NCBI GenBank assembly: GCA_947311845.1
Contig: CAMZMU010000040.1
Location: forward strand, 59,579,901 to 59,643,900
DNA from: Poa pratensis
Lineage: Eukaryota; Streptophyta; Magnoliopsida; Poales; Poaceae
Direction: 5' to 3'
DNA length: 64,000 nucleotides
This document shows positions 21,743 through 33,042 of this stretch, piece by piece. Below the pieces are notes generated by a model. The model made no database searches, was not told the DNA's origin, and saw only the letters and a list, made by a program, of their open reading frames with translations. The number at the start of each line of letters is the position of its first letter. The first letter of the stretch is position 1. Both the position numbers and the translations under genes were made by a program.

Positions 21743-22562
21743 TCTAATATGACATGTTGCTCCGGCTCTACACCTTTTCCTACCGTCTTAGTTTCATCAT
21801 GGAACTTGTTGGACTTGAGGGTGATCGTCAGTCTTCTGGTGTTGCTTGATCAAAATCTAGATCCGAGTACATCTTGTTTGCTTCGACTCAAAATTCTAAG
21901 TCTTTAGAAAGATGTTGTAAGCCTGTAACACAAATATTCCAAAAGAAAAAAGAAAAAAGAAGTAGTGCCAAAGAACGAAGTGGAAATGCATATCCCTGTC
22001 CCCACCATTTCTCGACTCCCGCGAAATGAAGTGAGCAGGAACGACCATCATCTCCCAACAATTTGATCGATTCGGCTCGCAAAATACTCCCCAATGAGAC
22101 GATACCTTCCTCTGGCACGTCTGAATCGCCGATGGCTAGCTTGCATTTTGTTCCAAGGTACAAGAATCCAATCGATTGATTGTAGATGTCCATCGATTCG
22201 ATCAGAAATATATAATATCTATTTCATAATTAATATTCATATATTTTTATACCACAGCTGATATGGTTTCTAAATATAGATTCGGAGGGAAACCATACAC
22301 TCGGGTAGAAACGTGAACACATAGATGTATCCTAGTCTTACCTCTTAGATTATTTCATTGGTTGCTTGATGACTCTGTTTTCCTGGTCATGGACGTACAA
22401 AATTCTAGAAGTAAAAAATTCCCGAGGTCCAAAGTACATATCCCAAAGTACAAAAACACTCCAAACCCGAAGTATGAAGATATTGAAAGCCGAAATACAC
22501 AAAATCATGAGGTACAAAAAACACAAAGTACAAAACTTGGGATATACAAAGTACAAAATCCA
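21743..22562. other. Intergenic DNA with GTACAAA-rich stretch
   Basis: No gene. From about 22430 to 22580 the motif AAAGTACAAAA recurs five or more times. The last copy seems to be the LINE D target site. Confidence 0.55.
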
Positions 22563-22580
22563 AAGTACAAAAACAAAAAT

Positions 22581-23053
22581 ACATTTAGAAACACAAAATA
22601 AGAGGAAAACATGTCGCTTCGCCTCTCTGGCGACGACATTGGCGATTCCAAAAACCAGAAAGCGACCGAGAGAAACCACCCAGATTTCCCCGATTCTGGA
22701 TGTGAAGGAGGCCAAATCTCCACCCCGGAGAAACTCCTATGCCCGGAGCTCAGACTGCGTGCCTTGGCCTGCGTTCGAAAGGCCAGAAACCCGGCCGAAG
22801 TGGTCGCCCGGTTCCGCCGCCGTGCCCTCGCCTTCCTTGGCGGGCAAAGCGATGGGAACCTGTTCCAATTCGATTGCCCAACCTAGACACTCCGCCCACC
22901 GCCACCCCCACCCCAAAACCACTACCGGATTCTTCCCCTGACCCAGTGCCACAATCTGAACCAAGCTCGCCCACCATGTCTCAAATCAGCACCTCTCCCC
23001 CGGAACCTGTTGTTTCCAATTTGTGTGTAGTCTCTTCGTGTTTGTCATAACAG
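22581..23053 (+). other. Probable LINE D 5' UTR
   Basis: GC- and Pro-codon-rich sequence with short overlapping frames on both strands, between the possible target duplication and ORF1. No domain recognised. Confidence 0.4.
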
Positions 23054-23620
23054 GTGGCAGCCGACGATTCTGCCCTGAAGATCTGGACTTCGATGGATGT
23101 GGCTGGCCATGGTTTTTTCAGAAAGGTCAGGAAGTTCAGAGTTTTCTCTACAGAGGCGGTTTCAGGTATTGACTTTAATTCAGAAACATTGTTAAATTCC
23201 AAGCATCTGTGCACCCAAATCGCTGCTGAAAGAGAGAAGCTGTTTAGTCACCTTGATGAGGACCATAATGTACCTCCTGATCGTGGGTCGGATGCGAAGC
23301 ATTGCTTCAGTTTTATTGCCTTAAACAGCGAGGTTGATGATGGGGATAAATCGCTAACAATGGCTATGATCGTGGGAAAGAAACTGAAGTCAATTACTGG
23401 CCTTAATCGATGCAGTAAGGCGGCACAATTTATGTTGGTTTGGAGTACTATATTAGAGGAAAGATTTGAGAAGAATCACCAACAGAACACAGAACTCAGT
23501 TCAACACCGACCACAACGCTCACCAAGTGTTGGTGGTTTTGCCTGATGGCATCGAAAGCTGCTGACCTCCTGGACGATGGTGTCCTTGCACCCTCCTTCC
23601 GCAAACGTGTGGGAAAATAA
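23054..23620 (+). pseudogene. LINE D ORF1 N-terminal region (unrecognised)
   Basis: About 188 codons, ATG-less start at the ORF boundary, beginning AADDSALKIWTSMDVAGHG. The position just before the DUF4283 segment suggests it is the ORF1 N-terminus, but I do not recognise a domain. It ends at a TAA about 50 bp before the next frame. Confidence 0.4.
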
Positions 23621-23668
23621 GTTGTTGGGGAAAGCTCGGCGGAAAAGAAGAACATCCTCTTCATCAAC

Positions 23669-24396
23669 ATGGCCGGAGCACGCCATGCCATGCGTGCTCG
23701 CTTCCTCGCCGTCGGGCTCTTCCTCTCCGTGTTGTTGGCCGACTCGCAGCAGGTGATCAAGCACATGATGAAAGTCTGGAAGGTTCGAGGCAAGATGGAG
23801 GCGAGCCCGCTGAAGGCAGCTCAGGGGCGAATGTTCGTGCTGGAGTTCACGGAGGAAGGGGATAGAGACCATGTCGTCCGCGGTGGGCCGTGGCAATACA
23901 AGGGGGATGCCTTCCTCGTCGTTGAGCTGGAGAAAGGAGCGGACCCTGCATCGGCTCTGTTCACTCATGTCCCTATGTGGATTCAATTCCGCAAGATACC
24001 GGACTGTCTCCTCACCAAGAAGCTTGCTCATGATCTTGGGAATCGGGTGGGCAGCACGATCAAGATCGACAACAATGCTAGAGGTAACTTTGATGACAAA
24101 TTCATCAGGACTAGAGTTCATCTTCCTTTGTTCACGCCTCTACAAAAGGAGATCACCCTAGCGGACGAAAAAACAGATGAGATGGTCGATGTTCAGCTAA
24201 GGTATGAGAGACTCCCCAATTTCTGTTTGTTTTGTGGCTTTATCGGGCATATGGAGGCCAGATGCGACACCCCAGCAACAGGCAGAAAGTTGTGCTTCAA
24301 CCAGGAGCTCAGAGTCCCTCCTGTTTACTTTGATGATCTGCGTACATGGCACTTGCCGGATGACCTTCCGGAACAGGGCAAGTCTAGCACCATGGG
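23669..24396 (+). pseudogene. LINE D ORF1: DUF4283 and CCHC zinc knuckle
   Basis: Starts at an ATG. The DUF4283 part includes VWKVRGKMEASPL, MFVLEFTEEGDRDHVVRGGPW and THVPMWIQFRKIPDCLL, followed by a CCHC knuckle CLFCGFIGHMEARC at about residues 186-199. Plant LINE ORF1 proteins of this kind bind RNA as a nucleoprotein. The frame is interrupted at 24397 by the gypsy LTR and resumes at 32176 after one copy of ATGGG. Confidence 0.85.
24392..24396. repeat. Target duplication of gypsy element 2 (left copy)
   Basis: ATGGG here and at 32176-32180, exactly outside the LTR ends. Confidence 0.92.
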
Positions 24397-24890
24397 TGTC
24401 GGGGGAATACTTTCTGGATTAACCCACGGCCCAGTGCGACTTGCTTTACTCGCACGGACAAAAGCCCACATGGGATCAAGCCCAACATCTAAACCGCCAC
24501 AAGGAGAAGAATCTAGAAGGCACGGAGGCGAGCCAGTCTCCGGATAGGTCCTAGTTAATATATTCCTTGAGGGGGAAGTTTCCTTTGTAACCTGACGAGC
24601 CTCTGTGTATATAAAGAGGACTCGCAGGACTTAGAGGGTCAAGACCTTAAACCCTAGCTCATACGGCGAGTACCAGATCGGATCGCCTCCATTGTAACAC
24701 CTCGATTATCATATCAATACCAATCTAGGGTAGGCAGGAAGTAGGTCTTTTACCTCACATTGAGGGGGCCGAACCTGGGTAAATCTGTGTTGATCTTTGT
24801 TCCTGCGATCCCAAGCTCGGAGATGCTTGACTCGCGTAATCCCACACCTACGAAGTCATCTATGACACCTGACGTGACAAACCCACGACA
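24397..24890 (+). repeat. Gypsy element 2 5' LTR
   Basis: 494 bp, TGTCGGGGGAATA to ACCCACGACA. A TATATAAAG box at 24608-24616 and a downstream R region with a TTGTAACACCTCG segment. Confidence 0.92.
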
Positions 24891-24891
24891 G

Positions 24892-24909
24892 TTGGCGCCC
24901 ACCGTGGGG
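24892..24909 (+). other. Primer binding site, Lys-tRNA-like
   Basis: TTGGCGCCCACCGTGGGG starts one base after the LTR. It resembles the complement of plant tRNA-Lys 3' ends with a mismatch. The frame through the LTR end, this site and the start of gag is open. Confidence 0.75.
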
Positions 24910-24943
24910 CCTGCGGTCAAAAGCGTCACGTTCCGCGCAGGAT

Positions 24944-25537
24944 CGAAATCAGGCTTCAAGGACATCGCCATCGGCCAAGTTGAAGACATCAATGGAGTCC
25001 CCTTCATCGACGACTCAGAGTGGGGACCCGAGGCGATCACATCGAGTTTGGATACATTGTTCCCATCGGATCAGTAAAAGTTTTCGTCGGATCCGTCAGT
25101 CGCATACTATAGATGCGACTCAAGGAAGCGAGTCGGGGAGAACTGCGGCCGGTCAGGGTCCGCGTGTTGGAGGAACTGCAACAAGCTACAGCAAAACTAC
25201 CCATCCCCGTCCGACAAGACCTGTTTGGGGATCTCTACCAAATCAGGAAGGAGACCTCAAGATTGAAGAAATTGAAGCTATCAGGACGGAACTCTATGAA
25301 GAGGCGCAAAGACTCGCGGCTGAGCGCGAAAAACTCCAAGAAGAAGGTCGACGACTCCGTCGCTGGCAGCCAAAGCATCAGGCGGTCCGAACCAAGACGA
25401 CATCTGAGCGCAAGAAACTCCAAGAAGAAGATTGGCGACTCCGTCGTTGGCAGCAAAAGCATCAGATCAAGATGGACAGAGGAGAGATGAAACCACAGTT
25501 CCACGGCGACCCGAGAGCAACGTGCACGCCGCGATAG
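24944..25537 (+). pseudogene. Gypsy element 2 gag N-terminal region
   Basis: VTFRAGS and then a DIAIGQVEDINGVPFIDDSEWGPEA segment match the gag N-terminus of gypsy element 4. The ATG used in element 4 is lost here (AAA-TCA replaces it). A second frame from about 25230 encodes a charged coiled coil with two near repeats (EREKLQEEGRRLRRWQ and ERKKLQEEDWRLRRWQ). Frames shift near 25077 and 25300. Confidence 0.65.
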
Positions 25538-26460
25538 GAATATTGTCGAGATAGCACCGGTTGGAGACACACGAGCTGATAAGGAAGCTCGCCATGCGAT
25601 CGACCTACTGCAAACCGCTGCCTTACAACAAGCAAATATGTATGGAGTCACGCCCAATGAGCCGCAACACGAGGTATCATGGGGAGGAGAAAAGTGCAGC
25701 GTCGAAGAAGTGGTCAACCAGCTAGCAGGTTTGCAGGTATCATTGGAAAAAGAAAAGAAGATAGAAGGCGAGTCACAGACGTCCGGAGCGACTCAGCCAG
25801 CCCAGATTGAAACTGACTCAGATGAAGATTCAGCGCCAGTAAACTCCTATTCATTATTAAAGGACCAGCATGTTTTGGAGAGGAAATACGGCTCACTCGT
25901 TTCCCCCCGAACTTCGGTGAGTCGCAGCGAGTCACCACCTATCGCAGTGACCAAGACCCTGCCTTATGGATAGAAGATTATGAGGCAAGCATGACAGGGA
26001 CTGATGTAACTCAGGAAGTGCGTGCGAAATATTTCCACTTGGCAATACAGGGAGAAGCCAGGGATTGGCTGTTAAGCTGCCATCAAAATCAATAAGCACA
26101 TGGGAAGACTTGAAGGACAAGTTCATCAACAGATTCCAAACAGAAGACATGAAAAACCTTAGACAATGCATTCAAAAGGAGGACGAATCAAGCGGTGACT
26201 GGATCAAGAGAGTCGCGGAGATCCTTGGCTCCGCCAAGAACTTAACAGTACAGCTGCAATACAAGCTATGAGGAAGAACTGTAGATTTGAGCCGCTGGTG
26301 CACAAATTAAGTCGCGCTGAGCACAAGATTGATAGTTTCGACCAGCTTTTGGCAACAGCTGACAAGTACGCAAAGACAGATAAGGGACAGGCGGCTTATC
26401 ACAGAACCCAACAGAGAAATTGCAAGTCGCGCAAACTGAACATCGTGCACACCAGATGAA
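25538..26460 (+). pseudogene. Gypsy element 2 gag capsid region
   Basis: Broken Retrotrans_gag homology: SISTWEDLKDKFINRFQTED, CIQKEDESSGDWIKRVAEI and, in a second frame, NCRFEPLVHKLSRAEHKI. Element 4 has the same order at 49759-49440. Three frames contribute. Confidence 0.72.
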
Positions 26461-26730
26461 GGAGCAAGGAAGTGATAAGGCCTCATTCCCTAATAACTGC
26501 AAGGGGATCTTTGACGTTCCTGCGACTTACATCGCAGGAGAGATGGCAGGCCAGCGAGTCACACAAAGGCGCAATGTCATTATTACCGGAGGTGGAAAGA
26601 AGGCGACACGCCAGATGCGGCTCGCAGTGGATCAATGCAGCACAAGAATAAATCTAGCTCTCATCAAGGGCCTGACGTTTTACCTAGAAGAACATAGGAC
26701 AGTTTCATACAGTGGAAGTACAAACAACGG

Positions 26731-27300
26731 ATGGAAGCCGGAAGAGTGGCCAGATTTCAACGCCAGAAAGGTACCGTCGTGGACAGAGCAATCGGTTATT
26801 TGGAGTCGCGACGATCACCCCCCAGAAGTAAAGATCCAGGACAGCCAGCTCTTGTGGTCACGCCTGAAGTCGCGGGATACAAGTTAAGTAAGGTCCTAAT
26901 GGACGGAGGAGGAAGAGTAAACATCCTATATCAAGACACGCTCCGAAGAATGAATATACCCGAGTCGCGGCTGCGACCATCCAGGAAAGAAATTCAAGGC
27001 ATAATCCCAGGAGCTGTTACGCGACCAATCGGAAAGATAACCTTGAAGTTAGCTTTGGACAGAGCGGAACTTCCGCACAGAGCTCCTAGACTTTGAGGCA
27101 GTCAAGAGCTCATATCATGCGATCTTTGGAAGAGAAGCCTATGTCAAATTCACCGCCCGCCCCTGCTACGTCTACCTACAGTTAAAGATACCGGACCAAA
27201 CGGTGTTATTACAATATATGGAGACAGGCAGAGAGCGTTAGAATGCGAGAACGCAGGCTCAGCACTCGCAGAAGAAGCTTGCATCGCCAACTCCTCACAC
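26731..27300 (+). pseudogene. Gypsy element 2 protease region
   Basis: VTPEVAGYKLSKVLMDGGGRVNILYQDTL contains the D-G-G form of the retroviral protease site typical of Tat-lineage elements, followed by IPGAVTRPIGKITLKLAL. After a shift near 27080, FEAVKSSYHAIFGREAYVKFTARPCYVYLQLKIP continues. The same order is found in element 4. Confidence 0.75.
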
Positions 27301-27386
27301 GGATATCAGTCGCAGATCGGTAATCGCAGCTCAAAACGAGTCGCGTTGGAGGTACCGCGGAGCGGCCAACAGGATGCAGCCACCGG

Positions 27387-27617
27387 ATGGTAAATTCCCA
27401 CCGAGAAGTCGCGCATCAGCAAGATAATGCCCCAGAGGTCGCTTTGATACAAAAAGAAGACAAGAAATGGCGCATGTGCATAGACCCAGCCTCGATCAAC
27501 AACCCCAGCCAAAGAGGTTCAGTTATCGTGAGTCCTTACAAAGCAGACTCAACTCAACATAAGTCGCAGCTCAGTGCGGCTAATCTCCTAACAAACTTGC
27601 TCTCTGCTTCAACATGA
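27387..27617 (+). pseudogene. Gypsy element 2 RT N-terminal remnant
   Basis: KEDKKWRMCIDPASINNPS is the start of the gypsy RT (VLVKKKNGKWRMCIDYTSLNKA type). Homology ends soon after; no palm, RNase H or integrase follows, so the pol 3' half was deleted. Confidence 0.7.
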
Positions 27618-28011
27618 AACACATCGGAGCTATCATGCTCGACCCGAGTCGCTTTTAGCGACTCAAAATTGAACCAATCAGGTGTTCAACCCACTCCGTT
27701 AGGAGTATTAATTCGCAACTAAGTGCGATGAGTATCAAGTATGCATGGCCTGCGGGGAATAGAAAACCGCATTAAAGGGCCTGCATCATCCTGTAACACC
27801 CTGTAAAAATCGAGTGATTATGAAATAAAGCCGGCACCCTTGACATTCAAGGGCTTGTCGTTTCGCCTCAACTATCATTGAGTCGCTGAGTCTTTTGAAT
27901 TTCATATATCACTGACCCTTGAGGGCTCCTTACGAGCATCGCGAGTACCAATCGCACCTCAAATTTTGCCAAACGAGTGGCAATCCTTAAGCTAGAAGCG
28001 TCTTGCATTAT

Positions 28012-28129
28012 GCGGCCAAAGTACTGGGGTGTGGCGTCAATCGAGCTTGATTGCCTATCATGGCCGCTCTCGACCCTGAACACACATGTTCCTAGGAAAT
28101 ACTGAGCCGCGCGAGCGTCTACTTAATGG
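28012..28129 (+). repeat. Conserved post-pol block (copy in element 2)
   Basis: 118 bp, more than 90% identical by eye to the - strand of 44439-44556 in element 4 and clearly related to 37640-37760 in element 3. It contains CAAAGTACTGGGGTG, GCCTATCATGGCCG and GAAATACTGAG. It has no long open frame. Confidence 0.8.
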
Positions 28130-28189
28130 AATTATCATGAAAAGAACCTGCTTATAGGTCACCAAAATACTGTTTATAATACATGAATG

Positions 28190-31100
28190 TCTTACAGACT
28201 AACGGGCATGTCCCACATATTTATTTTTTTCTTCCGAGCTACAGGAGTGGGAATTGGCGCGGCTTGTCTCGCGGTTGCAGTCGCAGGTGCCCTAATAATC
28301 AGGGCGCCGCCAGACGAGGCAGAAGGGCCACCAGATCTGTTGATGGAGTAGTAGCCCGGATGACTCAGCTCCTGTGGACTTTTCCTTTGGCACCTTGCTC
28401 CCATCAAGATTGAATTTTTCGAGATAAGTGCCCAAGTCTAAATTATCAACAAATTTTGTGGCATACCCGCGCATCCCTTTCCAGATATCGAAGTATTCGC
28501 TTATTGGCAGTTCAGTATCATCCGCGCTCATCGCCAGGCCGTGGCGAGCAATCTTGCCAACATCTATTTCTGGATAATATGCTCGGAGCAATGTCAAGAC
28601 ATGCGCGGCTCCGCGAGCAGAGGATCGTTTCCAATCAGAGACATAATGCGGAGCCTTGAGCAGTTTATTTATCCAATACTCGCAAGATGTTGGGCCATCA
28701 GTCGCAGGAGAGATTACCGTCATAACTTCCTTGGTAACCTTTAAGAAGCGCTGACTGAAGTCAGACAGATATACCAGTTGATCCTTCAAGTTGGAGCGGG
28801 ACACTGGGGCCTCAGGCCCTATGTCAAGAAAGAAAAGACAAGAAACAAGTCAGCGACTCACGTTGGCTACCCAAAATATATATGATTAAAGGAATAAAGA
28901 CGAACCAGCAAGCTGCAGGATGGCTGATTTGACGATGGAGCCAAAACCCTCAAAGGCTTTGAACAGCGAGTTATATTTTTCATCTCGCGCGGCGAGTTCC
29001 TTTGCGTGGTCTCCTTCAGACGATCAATCAATTCAGATTTAAGAGTCAGCCCTTCTCGCAAAGATCTAATGACTTCGTCTTTCTCCATGAGTCGCTGCGC
29101 ATATCGCTTCAAGTTCTTTAAATTGCTCTTCACAGGAGTCGAGTTGACCTTTGAGAGATTTTATTTCCTGATCTGGTCCCTAATGACCTCATTATGCTGC
29201 TCCAGGGAGACTGCATCACTTCAGGTGATCTATGGAAATGCCTTTACCCTTTATTGAGCCAGAAGCATCAAGCAAGGACAGTTCAAGCTGAAAATAAACA
29301 GAGCAAAATGCATGGGTAAACTATCCAGGAACTTGGGGGCTCGAGATTTGGAGCCAAGAAAAGAATCAACACCCCGTGCATGACACAAGGTTTTGATCCT
29401 TGGGGGCTACGGTATATGTACCTGGCGACTTGAAGAAAATTGCTCAACTAGGCCGCGCAGCAGAGCAGCATGCTTATCTCCAGCAGCAATTATGGCATCC
29501 GCAATTGACTTGGAACTATTTCCTGGAGCTGGAATTCTATTTTCAGTAGATACCCTACCAACAGCAGGAGTTGCGGATGGAGCTGCGACTGGAGTCGTGG
29601 CAGGAGCCGCATCAGCAATACCTTCCTCCAGGGATGGCCTTGGATGAGTCGCACCATCACTGTTTCCCACGTTTTCATCAGCAGCATCATCCTCGCTCAT
29701 AGCTGGCTGAGAAGAAGCGGTATGAGAATTAGACTTGGTATCCTCTTCAACATGGCCCTGCAAAATATTGATGGATTAATAAGCCGACCCAGCAGAGCCG
29801 TAACATTGAAAAGAAGGCGAACCATACCCAGAGGCGACACGGATACTCTTCATCAGGCAACCAGAGGAAGGAGAAGATAAACCTTGCAAATCTGAACCTA
29901 CAGAGTATGAAAAGAAGTGGTGATCAGCAATTCCTTGCCAAAAATACGCAAGCACAAAAGAAAAAGAGAAAGTCGCAAACAACTACCCGAGCTCATTGAG
30001 AAGCAGTTCTTTGCAACAGCCTCGGAAGAGAAAGAGGTCTTGTCAGGATCAGCAAGTTTTAAAGATTTGGCAGTTCTTGTTTCTATCAGTAGCGCCAAGG
30101 CTTTGCGGCGTTTCTCAGGTTGCGCGGGGTCTTCTGAGCTCTCGCATGAAAAACGTTTTGAGGACCTGCGAGGCACTTCAGGAAGTTCCAAGAAAGGTGT
30201 ATTTGTGGACAGAAGGCGCGGCCATTTGTTGCTCCTCTTCAGAAGCGCTACCCTCAGGCTCGGAGACAATATCGTGCATAACTGTATCCTTGCCAAAGGC
30301 TGCGGCTTGCTTTGACGACTCAGCCGCGGCTTCTTGGTTCGAGTCGACGTCCTCTGAGGGAAGAACCCAGAAATAGGGGTCGATCTGAAAAGGAGCTCGG
30401 GTCAGAAATAATTAATTTTGGAGAAGGAATTTGGAGGAAACAAGTTACAAGTAAACATTACCACAAAAGGCTTGTGCTCAGCCCAGAAGGGAGCAAGCCC
30501 GACGTTATCGTATGAGTCGATATCCTCGCTCGTCACTCGGCGAATGAAATTTATCCATTCCCCCTTGTCCCAATCTCAGGGCAAGTACGGTCGACATCGT
30601 TTGCGTGACAAGTGAAATCCATCATAAGTCGCGAGCGGCGACTCACAGGCTGAATTCGCCATTTAGTCCAGCAAGATATGAGATCTAATCCAGTGAGACC
30701 ATGGAGTGTCAGCGCCCTCACCTTGTCCAAAAGGGATTCGATAAAGGGCAACGAAGAAGGATCAGATTTAGAAGACAGAGCATCGGTAGCCTCGAAGGGA
30801 AGAGGAGACCAAAGAGGAAGAGGAATTTCACCCTCAGGAGAAGTGTTTTTACAATAGAAGAATGTTCTTTGCCAACCCTTAATTTTGTTGGCAAGGGCTA
30901 GTTTTGGGAAAATACTACCCCTACGGCGTTGGAAGGAAACGGCGCCGCATTGGAGAAAGGGACCATCTGTGGTTTCCCTTTGGCTATTGCAATTGAAAAG
31001 AGCAAGCCAGAAATCTACTGAGGGAGGGATACCCAGGTAATCTTCGCAAAGGACGTGGAAATTACTCACTTGGAGCATTGAATTTGGACCAATGTCATGA

Positions 31101-31342
31101 AAACGGAGGCCTAACCGCTGCATCAAGGAGCGGAAGAAGAGGGAGCCTGGGGGCTTGAACCCGCTCTCGATGTGCTCCGCGAATACCACTACTTCTCCTG
31201 GTCGAGGGTTGGGAATTACCTCCTCACCAGCCGCTCGCCATTCGCATTGATCTTTTGGCGGAAGAAGGCCGCGTGCAGTTAAGGATTCCAGGAAATCCTC
31301 GTCGATCCACGAGCCTTCCCAGTTGCACTTGCGGCGAGACAT
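28190..31342 (-). pseudogene. Antisense accessory gene (putative gypsy-type transposon domain)
   Basis: Long antisense frames between the conserved block and the 3' LTR. The first segment (ATG at 31342-31340 to about 30551) resembles the plant 'putative gypsy type transposon' domain (PF04195-like): LESLTARGLLPPKDQCEW, VVVFAEHIESGFKPPGS, LGLRFHDIGPNSMLQ and ALFNCNSQR. Later segments give a Lys/Arg-rich region (30296-29898), an Ala/Pro/Ser-rich linker (29763-29407), a coiled coil (29133-28930) and a C-terminal globular part (28804-28330). The spread over several frames with AG-ending gaps suggests introns; some breaks may be true lesions. Function unknown. Antisense ORFs at this place are known in grass Tat-type elements. 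Confidence 0.6.
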
Positions 31343-31683
31343 TTTCTCAGATTGATGGAGATCTTCACCAAAGGATTGTGAGTACGAGAAGCGGGATCGG
31401 AGGCGGCGGAAAGGAGCAGCGGATGCGTAATACAAGTCTTGATGCAGAACGCTAGGAAAAACGATGAGCCAGGATAAATAGCCCAGACGCGGAAGACGTT
31501 TAGATCTGAAAATCAACCGTCAAGGCAAGTTAAGTCGCGCTCTTGAGCCGCCAAGAAGAGTTATAAGTCGCAGGTTGGAAATATGAAAATTGGAGTTCAG
31601 CTGGGATAATTCATGTGCGCGGCTCAGGGGTTTGTTAAGACAAGAAGCCTTCACTCGAAATCCAAGCTAAACTTGGGGGCTAA

Positions 31684-32175
31684 TGTCGGGGGAATACTTT
31701 CTGGATTAACCGCGGCCCAGTGCGACTTGCTTTACTTGCACGGACAAAAGCCCACATGGGATCAAGCCCAACATCTAACCGCCACAAGGAGAAGAATCTA
31801 GAAGGCACGGAGGCGAGCCAGTCTCCGGATAGGTCCTAGTTAATATATTCCTTGAGGGGGAAGTTTCCTTTGTAACCTGACGAGCCTCTGTGTATATAAA
31901 GAGGACTCGCGGGACTTAGAGGGTCAAGCCCTTAAACCCTAGCTCATACGGCGAGTACCAGATCAGATCGCCTCCATTGTAACACCTCGATTATCATATC
32001 AATACCAATCTAGGGTAGGCAGGAAGTAGGTCTTTTACCTCACATTGAGGGGGCCGAACCTGGATAAATCTGTGTTGATCTTTGTTCCTGCGATCCCAAG
32101 CTCGGAGATGCTTGACTCGCGTAATCCCACACATACGAAGTCATCCATGACACCTGACGTGACAAACCCACGACA
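31684..32175 (+). repeat. Gypsy element 2 3' LTR
   Basis: 492 bp, preceded by the purine tract TTGGGGGCTAA and followed by ATGGG. About 2% different from the 5' LTR. Confidence 0.92.
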
Positions 32176-32682
32176 ATGGGGCTGTGGCGAGCCCCAAACC
32201 CATCCACTTGGGAACTGGGACCTACGACTAGGACGCCAGCGGTGGATGGAGTCCTGGAACATGTGGCACGGCTTAGGATAGACGACAACATCAACGTCGA
32301 CAACAACATGATGGTCACAATAGTCCCCCTCGACAGCCCAGGGACTGCTGTGGCAGAGTACAACGACATCAACAACTCGGGACATGGAGAATTCGATAAA
32401 GCAGCTCCCCCCGGCACCAACAACGGGGTAGCTGCTCAATGTTTGGACGACGCCGGGGTACAAGCTGCACCCCTCTACAACAACAATGGGGCTGCAGCTA
32501 TCATGATCGTCCACAACAACGCTGGAGACTCAGAGGAGAACAAGGGCCTGATGGAGGACAAGGGGACCCTCAACGTGGATAGCGTGGGGGAGGACAAGGT
32601 GGACTCCACCGACCCAGCTGGCAAGGATGATGACAGCCTGAACATCTTGCTGAAACGAAAGAAAGATGTAGCGAATCCCTAG
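32176..32682 (+). pseudogene. LINE D ORF1 C-terminal region
   Basis: Continues ORF1 in frame after the gypsy element (RAPNPSTWELGP segment), then an Asn/Asp-rich low-complexity tail (NINVDNNMM, YNNNGAAAI) and a Lys-rich end (LLKRKKDVANP) before TAG. ORF1 tails are poorly conserved. Confidence 0.7.
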
Positions 32683-33042
32683 GGCTCGGCTTCGTCAAAC
32701 TCAAGCTTGGCAAAGAAATGGAATAGGGAGGACCGACTGAAGGTAGGGGAACAGAAAGCCATAAACCCTGTTCCTCCTGCTAACTTTCGAGATGCAGGAG
32801 GCAGTAGGGTGCGACTGCGCACTGAAGATGATGGTGGAGACATAGGCTCCCTGCATAGAACTAAGAGGAGTGCCCTACCTGTGCCTTCTCTCATTGAAAG
32901 CTTGGGCAAGGAGGGGCTTCTGAAACTGCAGGAGGAAGAGCGGTCTAGGGAACAAGCATGGACTGAAGGTGGAAATGGAGGCAACCAGCCACGGGGCCGC
33001 TGGTCAACTGACAGGTGCGGATGTTCGCACCTGTCAGGAGCC

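Larger units (their letters stand above)
24397..32175 (+). mobile_element. Gypsy element 2: Tat-like deletion derivative with antisense gene
   Basis: 7,779 bp, LTRs of about 493 bp with TGTCG...CGACA termini, Lys-tRNA-like primer site, polypurine end GGGGGCTAA and perfect ATGGG duplication. Sense coding is decayed: a coiled-coil gag, protease remnant and only the first part of RT; RNase H and integrase are absent. After that come a conserved 118-bp block and a long antisense gene. The two LTRs differ by about eight substitutions and a few one-base indels, roughly 2%. Confidence 0.9.

Noticed and set aside
22611..23050. Pro/Ala-rich frames near 22.6-23.0 kb as a host gene first exon
   Set aside because: Frames are open on both strands because of GC-rich composition, and the place fits a LINE 5' leader.
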